NCBI GenBank assembly: GCA_016617855.1
Contig: JAECUM010000858.1
Location: 1-64,000 of the forward strand
Reading direction: 5' to 3'
From: Megalonaias nervosa
Taxonomy: Eukaryota > Mollusca > Bivalvia > Unionida > Unionidae
DNA length: 64,000 nt
A program made the translations under genes and the position numbers. The notes beneath the pieces are model-generated. The model was given only the letters and a program-made list of their open reading frames with translations. It had not been told where the DNA came from and did no database searches. Of the stretch, positions 1 to 10,530 are shown piece by piece; position 1 is the first letter of the stretch; each line of letters begins with the position of its first letter.

Positions 1-230
1 TGCCACTCTTTGTAACACCACACGATTCGTTGGGGTGGACGATCGATCAAATGATGTTTATGTTCGATCAAACGTTTGACAAATTCGGTTTTGCCTGAAC
101 CGCTAGGTCCGGCAATGAGCATGTTAAAGGGATGGCGAAGATACAAGGCCTCCCAACTAGTCCGATCAACGTGTTCGTCAATGACTTTGACAGTGGAGGA
201 AGAGGGAGCAGAGACAGTAGAGGTAGCCAT
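1..230 (-). CDS. P-loop ATPase, N-terminal part (runs off the left edge)
   Basis: An open frame starts at the ATG at 230 on the minus strand and runs past base 1, giving 76 codons without a stop. After about 33 polar residues it shows HPFNMLIAGPSGSGKTEF, a clear Walker A P-loop (GPSGSGKT, residues about 41-48) following a hydrophobic beta strand. A second conserved-looking block, PPQRIVWCYKEW, follows near residues 65-76. The first ATP-binding motif is therefore visible, but Walker B and the C-terminus lie outside. It heads a run of short, closely spaced minus-strand ORFs with no introns, which suggests a DNA virus-like or self-replicating element rather than a host gene. In such elements an ATPase of this sort could package DNA or remodel a replication complex; that role is inference. 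The family cannot be assigned from 76 residues. Confidence 0.6.
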   Translation of the reverse strand, partial: MATSTVSAPSSSTVKVIDEHVDRTSWEALYLRHPFNMLIAGPSGSGKTEFVKRLIEHKHHLIDRPPQRIVWCYKEW

Positions 231-316
231 AGTAGTGTAAGAAATGTCACTTTTGACACGAAGACAGACAAGACAAGAGTTTTTATACTTTTTTCAGGAC
301 ACGTTTATTGTCATCT

Positions 317-745
317 TTAATTGTGAACAACACGAAAGACAAAAATACATATAAGCCAAATGGTTAAGTACATGAATAAAAGATACATCAAAACGATGAT
401 AGTGGAATATAAACAAGTCTCTGTACAACATTTGTGGTAATCAAGAGGTGAAATCGTAGGGGCAGTGTGTAATGTTCTTAGAGTCTGTACACTCCTTGGC
501 ACAGTCACACAAGAGTCCTCCCGGAATGGCCTTTCGGGGATGTCGATAACGGTTCTATCCTGAAGAGAGTGGTTTTCCTCGGTCACGACTTCTTCTTCTT
601 CTTCTTCTGGCACTGTCACTAACACTGGTTTAAAAGTTACTTTTTTCACTGAACGTTTTAATTTTTTAGGATGACAAATCTTTTGCATAGTGTGCCACTT
701 CTTTTGTCCAAGCCTCAAACCCCCAACTTTTCCAGTCGCGTACAT
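317..745 (-). CDS. Small membrane-anchored protein of the compact element
   Basis: A 142-codon frame starts at the ATG at 745; GTG at 769 is possible but less likely. The N-terminal third is strongly basic (KKLKRSVKK around residues 25-33). A run of six glutamates follows. The last ~35 residues are hydrophobic (for example IIVLMYLLFMYLTIWLICIF) and form a likely single transmembrane anchor close to the C-terminus. No known family is recognised. It ends 86 bases before the ATPase start and has no visible introns. A basic, acidic, then tail-anchor layout would suit a virion or membrane-associated accessory protein, but this is only a guess. Another frame across 700-820 also looks protein-like (WKDVRDWKSWGFEAW), so this stretch may carry a frameshift or overlapping genes. 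Confidence 0.4.
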   Translation of the reverse strand: MYATGKVGGLRLGQKKWHTMQKICHPKKLKRSVKKVTFKPVLVTVPEEEEEEVVTEENHSLQDRTVIDIPERPFREDSCVTVPRSVQTLRTLHTAPTISPLDYHKCCTETCLYSTIIVLMYLLFMYLTIWLICIFVFRVVHN

Positions 746-772
746 CTTTCCAGTGAGGATGTAAGTCACAAG

Positions 773-1113
773 CTACACACACGTCGTCGTACACATCTTG
801 TTTTCCCGTAGAGGTTGAGAAGTATCAAGATGAAAGCGCAAAGCTTTGAGCAGAATGAGTCTCTCGTGTACATTTAAAGAGACCACTTTCATGCTTTTTG
901 TAGTGGTATGTACTGTTCGTAAAGAGTCCACAGGGAATCGGCTGGTAAACGAAATCGCAGAACGCAAGTCACTAAGACACACACTATACGTCGACCCCAA
1001 TTCAATGGACACAGTTCTCGTAATAGGTGTTGGTAATCCTCCACCGTTTGAATAGTGTCATTGATTTCCTTCCACGGAATCTGTTGTATCACGAATGATA
1101 AAGGTCGTGGCAT
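773..1113 (-). pseudogene. Frameshifted small ORF of the compact element
   Basis: Two overlapping minus-strand frames cover this stretch. One starts with ATG at 1113 (MPRPLSFVIQQIPWKEIND) and closes at 889. The other is open from about 1012 to 773 without a good ATG and reads more like a folded protein at its end (SLNVHERLILLKALRFHLD). The simplest reading is one ancestral gene of about 100 codons, with a frame change near 1010. Genuine overlapping genes are the alternative. No family is recognised. The element therefore looks at least partly decayed. Confidence 0.35.
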
Positions 1114-1197
1114 GGTAGTCCGTTTTTATACTCTCTTTGGTGTAACGTAATAAGTGTACTTTTTGAACAGCCTCGATTTTATTTTAGTACCGTACCA

Positions 1198-1574
1198 TTA
1201 AAGTTTAGTCACTAACTCACACACCACACGTCGCACAGAAGTTTCCTCTTGAACTAGAAAGAATTGTTCTTGTAAAGATTTGTTGTAATCCTCTAACTCG
1301 TCCGTTGGAATTCGGTGTATTAGGATCACCTTGTAAGTTGAATGAGTGGCATCCAAAAATTTATGAATTTCACGCGATTCATCAATGTCTGACCACTGGA
1401 ACACTTTCATCAGAATCAGTCCTCTTATAGCATTAGGTACCAGTGGTTCAAACATCGGTGACGTAACGGATGCAATGGTTCTTTGCGTTTCACTTGTATT
1501 TTGACGAACTCGCGGTAAATGCGTTTTCTCAACTCCACAGGCAAACCACGAATGTTCTCTTGTAAAGTATCCAT
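1198..1574 (-). CDS. Two overlapping small ORFs with an LPxELxxxIY motif
   Basis: A 49-codon frame starts at ATG 1574 and stops at 1425. It carries NIRGLPVELRKRIYREF near its start. An 85-codon frame starts at ATG 1455, overlaps the first by about 30 bases, and stops at 1198. It may be a separate gene, or the continuation of the first after a frameshift. The motif LPVELRKRIYRE matches LPNELQEKIYKD in the next ORF upstream (1837-1974), so these two small genes look like tandem paralogues. The motif resembles the start of F-box-like helices, but the similarity is too short to assign. No introns or signal peptide are seen. Confidence 0.4.
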
Positions 1575-1585
1575 GACCATGTCAG

Positions 1586-1810
1586 TCAAACACTTCTCCT
1601 AGAGCGAAAGTAACGGACAATGTGAGTAATTTCTGGCCACTGCCATTCCAGGAAACGGTCAAGAATGTCATTAAAATCTTGTAATGTAAATGGTCTAAAG
1701 CGGAATATTAGGGAGAATACACCCTTGATCCAGAGAAATCTGACTGTTTGTTGACTTTTGTCAATTTCCTCTTGTGAATTTCTCGACATAAAAGTTCTAC
1801 AGTCACCCAT
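1586..1810 (-). CDS. Small ORF of the compact element, function unknown
   Basis: A 74-codon frame starts at ATG 1810 and ends at 1586, only 12 bases before the next ORF downstream. It is rich in charged and aromatic residues (for example LQDFNDILDRFLEWQWPEIT) and has no membrane segment. No family is recognised. Its support comes mainly from tight packing with neighbours on the same strand (gaps of 12 and 26 bases), a pattern unlike the rest of this intron-rich, gene-poor window. Confidence 0.35.
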   Translation of the reverse strand: MGDCRTFMSRNSQEEIDKSQQTVRFLWIKGVFSLIFRFRPFTLQDFNDILDRFLEWQWPEITHIVRYFRSRRSV

Positions 1811-1836
1811 TGAGATTTGACTCTGGCAAGTCCCAG

Positions 1837-1974
1837 CTAAATGTCCTTGTAGATCTTCTCTTGCAATTCGTTTGGTAATGTTTGAAGATTATGTTTTAGA
1901 TGGGGTTTAAATACTTGTCTAGGGGTTGCCCAACGTTTAACTCCTAGCCAAGCAGCTGGTTTCTTAAACGACAT
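1837..1974 (-). CDS. 45-residue ORF, paralogue-like to the 1425-1574 ORF
   Basis: The frame starts at ATG 1974 and stops with TAG at 1837-1839. It is basic at the N-terminus (MSFKKPAAWLGVKRW) and ends in TLPNELQEKIYKDI, which matches the LPxELxxxIY block of the ORF at 1425-1574. It is the most upstream ORF found in the minus-strand cluster, and the repeat-rich block at 2280-2960 lies just beyond. No function is recognised. At this length it could be a chance frame; the shared motif is the main reason to keep it. Confidence 0.35.
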   Translation of the reverse strand: MSFKKPAAWLGVKRWATPRQVFKPHLKHNLQTLPNELQEKIYKDI

Positions 1975-2279
1975 GGTATGCCCACTTCAATGACGAAGTG
2001 TCACTAAAAGTAGGTAGTGACAATCTGGAGACCATCAAGCATGTTCCAGGTAAGCGGAATCTTTCTGTTCCCACTCGTGAAGTGACAGACCGCAACTGAA
2101 GCACTTGACTTTATCCCCTCTGCCCTACAGTATCGCGTATTCAGGTCAGCCAGTTCAGTGACGTCACTGAAGCTAGAAATTTTTGAGGCTATAAATATAG
2201 ACTTGGGTTTTCCAAAGGTTGTAGCTATAAATACATACAAGGGTTTTTAAACTGAAATTGACCAAAAATTGTGGCTAAA

Positions 2280-2960
2280 AATAGACCCTACCTGTTCTAT
2301 TCCTCTTGTCGCTATACAGGCCCAATATTTGTGTCGCTAGATAGGCCCAATATTTTTTTTGTCGCTAGACAGGCCCAATATTTCCCCATGTTCAATTCCC
2401 CTTGTCCGTAGGGTACACAGTAGGGTCCCTTGAGGCTATAAATCTTGAGGCTATAGTGAAAACGACCAAATTTAACATAGAAGTCTACGTGAGGCTATTA
2501 ATCTTGTCGCCAGGGTACAACCCTTTAATTTTGACCCTAAAAATCTTGACGCCAGGGTACAAAGTAGGGTCCCGTAATGCTAATTCCCATTGACGCTAGT
2601 GTACAACCCCTCTAATTAACATTACGGTCTACGTGCCGCTATAAATCTTGTCCGTCTATAGTCCCACCCATGTTAAAATTCCCATGTTCAATTCCCATTG
2701 ACGCCGGGGTACAACCCTCTAACTTTAACATTACGGTCTACGTGACGCTATAAATCTTGTCCGTCTATAATCCCCGTGTTAAAATTCCCATGTTAAATTC
2801 CCATTGACGCTATACAGTCTCAGGGTGTACCATTTGACGCTATAAATCTTGACGCTATACAGGCCCACCCATGTTAAAATTCCCATGTTAAAATCCCATT
2901 GACGCTATATCGTCCCAGGGTGTGCTTTTGACGCTATAAATCTTGAGAGAATATTTTAGA
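2280..2960. repeat. Complex direct-repeat block with recurring TATAAATCTTG and CCCATGTTAAAATTCC motifs
   Basis: The block is built from a small set of recurring words: GCTATAAATCTTG, TTGACGCTATA, CAGGCCCAATATTT, AATTCCCATTGACGC, GGTACAACCC and ACGGTCTACGTG. Three ~30-bp units (GTCGCTAGACAGGCCCAATA) open it at 2310-2390. Two larger units of about 107 bp then begin near 2584 and 2690, with a third, diverged unit after them. Words are shuffled, so this is not a simple head-to-tail satellite. Stop codons are frequent, so it is not coding. Its position directly upstream of the compact ORF cluster, and the repeated TATAAA, suggest a control or terminal region of that element (inference). Confidence 0.7.
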
Positions 2961-3653
2961 TGACGCAGTGTGAAATGTGCAATATTTGCAAAACAATCGT
3001 TACCCTCACCTGTGGTAAAATGGGGAAGATATTTTCGTCTTAATCTTTGGCAAAACTAAAGCTGCCGTACATAACCTCATATCAATTTCGACGTAAAATT
3101 TATAAAGGAATCGATTGGAAAAGGAATGTTTGAGATGACGTTGTGGGAAATGTGCAATATTAACAAGATATTGTTGTGTGTATCCCGATACTTCGTATTC
3201 GCCCCTAATTGTAGAAATATTTGTAAAAATACCCTACTTCGCCGATTTGTTGGTTAAGCTTGAACACAATATAACGACTGCTATAGTTGAAATCGAAAGT
3301 ATTAGTAAAGTTCGCATTGTGTCACTAACAAACAGAATATTAAAGGAATAAATGTGCCACGGTTAGATTAACGAGATCTCTCCATACGAAGCCATTTGTT
3401 TTGATCACGTGATAATATGGCGTCGGCGTTCGCCTGACTTAGTATAGCGGAGTGCAACGCAGGGAGCATACTAAGCAAGGAACCAGACTATGTAAATGAA
3501 GCGCATAAATGTGCACCAGACGATTTTATTCACTTTCAGATTTTTTTTAAAGCTGCATTTCCATTGGCTGATTCAAAGTCACCAGAATATGACCCTTACG
3601 CGGTCGTCGTCAGATCTTCACGCAGACAGCCGAGGTATGATTTTAATCAGACC

Positions 3654-3654
<1 letters not shown>
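2961..3654. other. Non-coding flank, no gene seen
   Basis: No supported gene is seen. Two stretches of about 25 bp (AGATGACG...GAAATGTGCAATATT, near 2957 and 3132) are alike, which suggests a further diverged direct repeat spilling out of the block on the left. Confidence 0.5.

Positions 3655-3707
<53 letters not shown>
3655..3707. repeat. (AC)n microsatellite
   Basis: An uninterrupted AC dinucleotide run of about 50 bases. Confidence 0.97.
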
Positions 3708-3708
<1 letters not shown>

Positions 3709-3709
3709 T

Positions 3710-6095
3710 ATCAGAGAGAATTTAATAATTTATGGTTACACTCATTACGAAATAGATGCTAACAATTTGTTTGTTTGTTTTGGTTTCTTTTATCTTTACT
3801 TTTTCTTTTTGACGAAACCATTAATGAAAATCATATTCACCGCGAATCTCCCAAAAGCTAAAATACCATCATGAACACATCAAAAGAAGAAGAAAAAAAC
3901 ATATTCATCCACGAACCTCCAAAAGTGATAAATACGTTAAAGACCATACCCTAAAAACATAAAACACTATGAATATGATGCTTAAAAACAATACAACGTC
4001 AAACAACTATGTTTTATAGCCTCTAAGAACGGCAACTACCGTGAACTATCCATTAAAGCAGAGAAAAATGTCCAAGATCCACCTCTCTGAGACACGTCAT
4101 TCGTAGTGTTTCAGAGACAAAACAACGCAAAAAAACCCAAAACCTATTGTTTTATAGCCTCTACAAACGGAAAGCACTGTGAAATACCGTCAAAATGAAA
4201 GATAAAGTTGCATTTTCAATTTTTACATCTATTGACCTGGATATGTTGGTATGAGCCATGCCATCTTTCCTGGCTATTGCCAATTTATATTTTAAAACGT
4301 TGTTTGATTTTAATATCTTAGTCGATACAGACGACAAATATGTTCTAAATATGATTGAAAATTGACTGATATAAGACATATTGCTTTTTTCATTGTTTTC
4401 ATATATTTTCATATCGCTGACAGAAGTTTTGATTTCTGCTGTCTTTCCATACAAATACAACCAATTAAAATTTTTCTCTCTGTCATCTCACACATTTTTT
4501 GTTTGTAAAATATTCCGATTCAAATCAATGATTAAAACTTCTATGAAAGATCAACCGATTCCAAAGTCAGAAATCGCCTACTTTGTAAAACGTTTACAAT
4601 GACACTGAAGTGTTTTGAAAGAAAATTATCATTGGAAAGATTCGAAAATCTGGTTCTGTAGTAGGTTTATTTGACAATTTTATACAGTACATTTGTGTAG
4701 AACATAAGCAAAAACACACGGTTGATTGATGACAGAATTACATATCCAACGTTGCCCATATCTATGTGTAAACTGGTCAAAGGAAGTTCATGTACAGATT
4801 TGCCTGAATAAGTTTAGGACAAACAAGATTATATAAACGTAAAATTAAAGACAATGCGTTCTTTATATTATGTGCAACTGTGTAATCAATGATTTACCTA
4901 AATAGACAATTTGGACAGATACAGTCACTAGTTACATAGATGTCCGCTAAAAACTGAGAAAATTGGAAGGTATTGAAGATGTTTATTAAGGAGCGGGGTG
5001 GAGTAAAAATATTAAAAGTCAGGGTAATTTTGAGTGAACGAAAAATTAGTTGTGCCCAACGGCATTTGTTCCAAGTTCATTGACCACATCTTGTGGCTTA
5101 CACGTATGGTAATACAAAAATTAATTGTTTCTAGCGGCTAATGGCACAAGGTAACAATAACTCTAAGACTAATATGAAAATAATGGTTTTTGCCCAGTAA
5201 TTTTAGTTCAAGACAGCATAAGGTCCAGATCATTAGTGAATAATATTCAGAGCCAGCTGAGTCTGTAATTTCATACTGGTATATAGAACTACGTAGAATT
5301 TTAGATTATCATTTATTTTAGGAGTATCTGTCAAATTAAGCAACCTGTTAGGATTAACTGGGTTAACTTCGCGCTTATTCATGTAGAATTAACATAGAAA
5401 AATTTTATTTCCTTTAAAATCTTATCTTGATTTTGTAAATAAGAAATTACATTCAGACGTGCAAGACTCATTTTACGTGTCAAGTGTATATTTTCTAACT
5501 GGTGTAAGTATCTGTTGACTTTTTCTCCTTCAACTCAGGTTGCTATTGTTCTTGCTCTAACCCCTTCCATCCTTTGTTGAAATCTCTTCCTGTCATTTAT
5601 ATCTCTCTCATTCAATAATGACATTTCGTCTAAATACTAGCAAGTTATTCTATTAGGACAGCAATATTCAATAACAAGCCCATACCCAATATCTGACGAG
5701 TTTATGTGGCTAGCTCTCAAGGCTTAAAATGGGAGTAATACCGTCATTTAAGTTGACCTACACCTTTACTACAGTAAGCCCGATACCATCTGTTATTGAA
5801 ACGTTTTATCTGAAAAATGCCACTTGTGCAGTTTTTAAACAAAAACTTTTTACATTGTTTGAAATGTGTACATGAGAATCAAACACGCATTTATACCAGC
5901 TATAATACTTCCGAATAATCCTAGAGTTGCAGTGTTGGTACCCGCCCAGGTCAGTTCGGGTCGACTGCCTCGATCTGTCCTTTCGAAATGCACTTGGCTC
6001 CAATTTCCTCAATAAAAAATAGCCCAAAATATATTAAAAATGCTGTTAAAACAAAAAACAAAAAAACCCAAAACAATCATCCATGTAATTCATAC
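3710..6095. other. AT-rich intergenic DNA, no gene seen
   Basis: Several short open frames occur on both strands, but none shows a domain, a splice-site context or biased codon use. Sequence near 3830-4200 contains diverged duplicate phrases (for example TTTTATAGCCTCTA at about 4012 and 4149), which points to an old repeat. Confidence 0.5.
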
Positions 6096-6098
6096 GCG

Positions 6099-6245
6099 AG
6101 GAGCCACAGTGGCTCAAGCGAATAGAGTGCCGGATTGTAGACCATAAAGTATGGGTTAGAATCCATCCCCGACCTTGCCGGGTCATCCATTGTGGCGTCT
6201 GTAAGCAAGATTCTTTACATGTTTTCTTGTGTCATTAAACACCGA
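6099..6245 (+). mobile_element. tRNA-derived SINE (family A)
   Basis: The head reads GAGCCACAGTGGCTCAAGCG and continues as AATAGAGTGCC, which resembles a pol III A box. About 30 bases on, GGGTTAGAATCC matches a B box. A short unrelated body ends in GTCATTAAACACC. The head is tRNA-like, but downstream sequence cannot fold into a complete tRNA, so this is a SINE and not a tRNA gene. Only one copy was found in the window. Confidence 0.7.
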
Positions 6246-6430
6246 TCAAAGAAGCAATTTTCAAACTCGTGGATAATTTTACATTATCGGATATGTAGCA
6301 TCCGTCAGAGGTAACTGTTTATAGTTTTAAAGATTGTCTTGTCCGCAATACATTCCGCATTACATATGCATCGCAATTACAACGAAAAGTGTTATCATGG
6401 AATGTGAATTCCCCCCACCCCGTGCCTATA

Positions 6431-6692
6431 TTGTTGTTGTTCTTTGGGGTTTAATGCCATTTATCAGCGCATGATAGGCTATACATGGCTGCCAACATAA
6501 ATGACGGAGGAAGAACCCGGGAAAAAACAAGTAGGAACCACATACCCACGGAAAGTTGGCATGATTTCTCACATACCCACATTGGCTGAGCCCAAGACTC
6601 GGACCCATACAAACAGAGGTGATATGGCAGTGATCGGTAAAGGCGAATGCTTTAGACAACTCGGCCACCCGGGGACTCGTGTTCCTATATTG
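6431..6692 (-). mobile_element. tRNA-derived SINE with (AAC)n tail (family B, copy 1)
   Basis: Read on the minus strand, the head near 6690 contains GGTGGCCGAGTTGTCTAAAGC (A-box-like), followed by a degenerate B box (GGGTCCGAGTC). The body carries GGTTCCTACTTG and TTCTTCCTCCGTCATTTATG, and the 3' end is an (AAC)n tail, seen on the plus strand as TTGTTGTTG at 6431. Further copies of the same body are at 16341, 35593 and 41462. This is the most complete copy. Confidence 0.75.
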
Positions 6693-6699
6693 ATCAAAA

Positions 6700-7555
6700 A
6701 GCCAAACCTAACCAAGGTGTGACGTACGGACGTACATACAAGGGCAACACTGCATGCTCATATAACTGGTAAAGGGGCATAAAAAGTATAAATGTTTTGT
6801 TTCATTTCATACGAACGTGTTATTCGTGGTACATTGTTAATGGGCTCCGTATTCCCAAACGAGCACGTACAAAGCAAAATGTTTCATAGTTTTCTTATTG
6901 TGATAATATTCCTGCGGAATATAATTTTTATCAGGAGGCAATTAAAACAATAGAACAGTTTTAAATAATCGTTATGAAAACGTACAGTTAATGATAATTT
7001 TAATTAATCAACTTTTTGCATAATGTTACAAAATTGAAACTTTATATTTCAAAGTAACTGCCTAATACGTGAATTGCATAATTTGTATCAAACAGTGGAA
7101 GCGGCTTTGTACAGAGGCTCCACGTCTGTTTAAGGTGTGGTCTTACTGAGCCTGTGTATTGCCTCGTGTAATTCAGGAACAAAAATGGTATGATTTAAAT
7201 ATAGCCGAAATGGTGATGCTCGTCTAAAAAGATTTGAGAGGTGCTGGGTTACTTCCGCTGGTGGTGCTGGTTCTGCGACTAACGATGCAAATGTTACAAG
7301 GGCTTTTTTCGAGGAGTTACTGACAGAGGAATATATACAGGTGGTAATGAAGGATTTACAAACACGAAAATCATTTTTTTTTTTAACCACTTGTAACAAA
7401 CAAGCGTCCTTCTATTTACCATAGTACATGTATGTTGTGCTATATAAATAGTATTTCGGGATTTCAAACACTCCAAAAATTGGAAATCCGCTTCAACACT
7501 GTATTATGAGAACAGATGGAGGAGCTGCTGGTAAATTTAACATTGCTGAAATTAG
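6700..7555. other. Intergenic DNA, one unexplained minus-strand frame
   Basis: The stretch is AT-rich and mostly featureless. A minus-strand frame ending at 7130 reads protein-like for about 45 codons (EVTQHLSNLFRRASPF, HTIFVPELHEAI). It lacks a convincing start, splice partners or a recognised family, so it is noted and not called a gene. Confidence 0.4.
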
Positions 7556-7559
7556 CTTA

Positions 7560-7700
7560 TGGATGCCAAAACATGACTTGCCGCATTAATTGGTCTGACT
7601 TGTCGCATTAATTAGCCTGTTTTGTCACATTAAGTGGCGTGACTTGTAGCATTAATTGGCATAACTTGTCGCATTAATTGGCATGACTTGTCGTATTAAG
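7560..7700. repeat. Short tandem array, unit about 25 bp
   Basis: Five to six diverged copies of a unit with the core GGCATGACTTGTCGCATTAA. Confidence 0.8.
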
Positions 7701-7814
7701 TTGTAATTGATATTGAATCAAAATTAGTTCCTGGTAATACCAGAAAGACGTATTTTAAAGAGATTAAGTTATATAAACAATATAATGCTAATGAACTAAA
7801 TTCAACATGGAGAA

Positions 7815-8375
7815 CTCCATATCATTCGATAGCTTACAGAATTTCTTACCATTCCATAGCATCAAGAATTCCATACCATTCCATGGCATCAAGAATTTCA
7901 TACCATTCCATGGCATCAAGAATTCTATATCATTCCATAGCATCAAGAATTCCATACCATTCCACGGCATCAAGAATTCCACACCATTCCATGGCATCAA
8001 GAATTCCATAGCATCAAAAACTCGACATCATTCCATGGCATCAAGAATTCCATACCATTCCATGACATCAAGAATTCCATACCATTCCATGGCATCAAGA
8101 ATTCCATACCATTCCAATGCATCCATAATTCCATACTATTCCTTGGCATCAAGAATTCCATACCATTCCACAGCATCAAGAATTCCATACCATTTCATAT
8201 TGTCCAGAATTCCATACCATTCCATAGCATCAAGAATTCCATAGCATCAAAAATTCCATACCATTTCATAGCATCCAGAATTTCATACCATTCAATAGCA
8301 TCCAGAATTCCACACCATTCCACAGTATTCAGAATTCCATACCATCCAGAATTACACATCATTCCATAGCATCAA
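7815..8375. repeat. 27-bp minisatellite carrying an EcoRI site in most units
   Basis: About 20 copies of a 27-bp unit whose core is CATTCCATGGCATCAAGAAT followed by TCCATAC. Most units contain GAATTC. As 27 is a multiple of three, both strands stay open for long stretches and encode nine-residue repeats (ASRIPYHSM on plus, MEFLMPWNG on minus). This openness is a by-product of the period, so no protein is called. Confidence 0.95.
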
Positions 8376-8429
8376 GATCATAAAAAATATATTGATACAA
8401 TGCATTACAATTCTGTTTGAATTCTGCAC

Positions 8430-8700
8430 AATGTATTATTTCAATGTACTTGTACCATTTCAATGTACTTGAACCATTTATTTCAATGTACTTGTACCAT
8501 TTATTTTAATATACTTGTACCATTTATTTTAACGTACTTGTATTATTTATTTCAATGTACTTGTACCATTTATTTCAATGTACTTGTACCATTTATTTCA
8601 ATGAACTTGCATCATTTATTTCAATTATTGTACCATTTATTTCAATGTACTTGTACCCTTTATTTCAATATGCTTGTTGTACCATTTACTGCAATATATT
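8430..8700. repeat. 23-bp minisatellite
   Basis: About eleven copies of a unit with the core CATTTATTTCAATGTACTTG, diverging toward the right end. Confidence 0.92.
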
Positions 8701-8704
8701 TTTT

Positions 8705-9303
8705 GTATGATAAAGGCGTGAATGAAATATCTTCTGTGGTTACAGTGGAATAATCATCCAGTTCTGACCATGAAAGAAAGGTCTCGTGTCAAAATATTGT
8801 AAATTCATGGAATTATTTTTTAAGGTTGACTATGAGAGAAAGGCCTTCTGTCAAAATATTGTAAATGCATAGGATAATTTTTGTAGGCCTTTTTTTTGTT
8901 TTGAAAGAGGATTTTATATTAAAAAAAAATGTAACATTTCTACAATAAGATGTTTCAATGGAGTGCAATTAAGAAAATTAGTAAAGATTTTAAGGTATGA
9001 GAATTTAAGTGCTTAACAAATGACTATGTGGGCATTTTTAACCCACAATTTTGAAATTTTTTTACAGAAATGCATCGCTTTATGTTATCAATGTTCAATT
9101 CCAAAGAAAATATCATGAAGCTTTTGGATCCTTGAGAGGGTTTGGAGTATTATGAAGCAGGGAACTAGTATATGCAAAGCTTTGAATTTTACCTACTAGA
9201 GAAAGATTTCTAAGTGATCAGTTTAGTAATGGTTTCCTAACTGCATCTAATTTGCCTGTGTAACTTATCAAAGTATTATTTTGTGCACTAAGAATGAATG
9301 CAT
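8705..9303. other. Intergenic DNA, no gene seen
   Basis: AT-rich sequence. Two phrases near 8765 and 8827 (GAGAAAGG/GAAAGAAAGG followed by TCAAAATATTGTAAAT) form a diverged ~60-bp duplication. Nothing else is recognised. Confidence 0.5.
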
Positions 9304-9600
9304 GTGTATGTGTGTGTGTTTTGGATTTTTTTACGTAGCTTTAACAATTTTCCAGTCATATCACAACAATGTCTACAGTGTGGCAGTTTATAATGATGTC
9401 TAACAGTGGAGCATCATGCCGCAGATATGTAGCATCATGTCCCACCCAGTCACATTATCCTGACACAATGCCGACCAGTCCTAACACTAACCTCTTAATG
9501 CTGAGCACCAAGTGAGGCAGTTGCTAGTACCATCTGTAAAGTCTTTGGTATGACTAGACCAGGGTTCAAACCTGCAACCTCCCATATCTAAGGCAGAAGA
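9304..9600 (-). mobile_element. SINE family C, copy 1 (degraded head)
   Basis: The body matches the copies at 10531, 11691, 43687 and 57228: CCCACCCAGTCACATTATCC, CCAGTCCTAACACTAACCTC and TCTACAGTGTGGCAGTTTA on the plus strand. The element lies on the minus strand. Its tRNA-like head near 9600 has decayed. The (GT)n run at 9304 is the family's usual 3' tail. Confidence 0.8.
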
Positions 9601-10508
9601 CTGAATGCAACGATTGTAATTTAATGCAGTCGTGAAGTAGAAATATGTGTAAGATGGTGTGCATACATTTACATGATTGTCTGGATAATTTCAGTAGTAA
9701 TGAAAAAATTAAAACATTGTAAAATTTGAAATAAATGTTCCTAGATGCTTTTGAAATGTTGTACTTACAAAGAATCTATTAAAAACCTTATACATTCTAT
9801 TTTAATGTTGAGATCTGCATGAAGTCTCAGATTTAACATTTTAACTGATCATGTTAAAATGTTGTCTTTATTTCTGTAGTTGTTTTTTCTTCACTTTAAT
9901 GTCTTTTAAAGTCATCATCCTAAAAGGAGTAATGGGATTTACAAGCCAGCATCCAGCAACATAAACAGAGGTTCACTATCGTTATTATTAGACATTCACA
10001 TCTCAAAAAAGTTAGGTAGGTCATTCTTATATTATTTTGCAATTTTTAACTTTTTCACAGGAAAAACATGCAATTTAATTTCTGAGTAGGTCATCATAAG
10101 TTTTTACTTGAATTGTCAAGTTTTATCTTTATCTGCATACACATTCACTAAACCTGTCCTAATATGAAAAGTCTTCTATAAAATATTGATGCCTTTTTCT
10201 GGGAGTTTATCATCAAATCTTCAGAAGTTCAGATTCTTTGGGTGGAAGAATGAAATATCATGGTGGGGAAATTTACAAAAGGAATTTGAATGTCTGTGAA
10301 TGAGCACCATCTTGTTTTCTATATCAAAATAAGATGTAAATCATTATTACAAGGAATAAGAATTAGTGAAAATTATACAAAATATATTCATTCAGTATTG
10401 AAACAGTAAAACCTGGCTTGAAAGCCAACCTACTCATGTAAGACGTTGGGCCTGAAGGTCATAAAACTCTCAGCTTATTTAACAAGTGACAATGTTTTCT
10501 ATTAAAAA
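9601..10508. other. Intergenic DNA, no gene seen
   Basis: No coding signal or clear repeat was found between the two family C SINEs. Confidence 0.5.
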
Positions 10509-10530
10509 GTCTGAGAGATCCATTGAGGAT

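Noticed and set aside
7130..7399. Minus-strand frame reading EVTQHLSNLFRRASPF and HTIFVPELHEAI, possible exon
   Set aside because: It looks protein-like for ~45 codons but no family was recognised, and there is no clear start, acceptor or partner exon nearby. It may be a transposon scrap.
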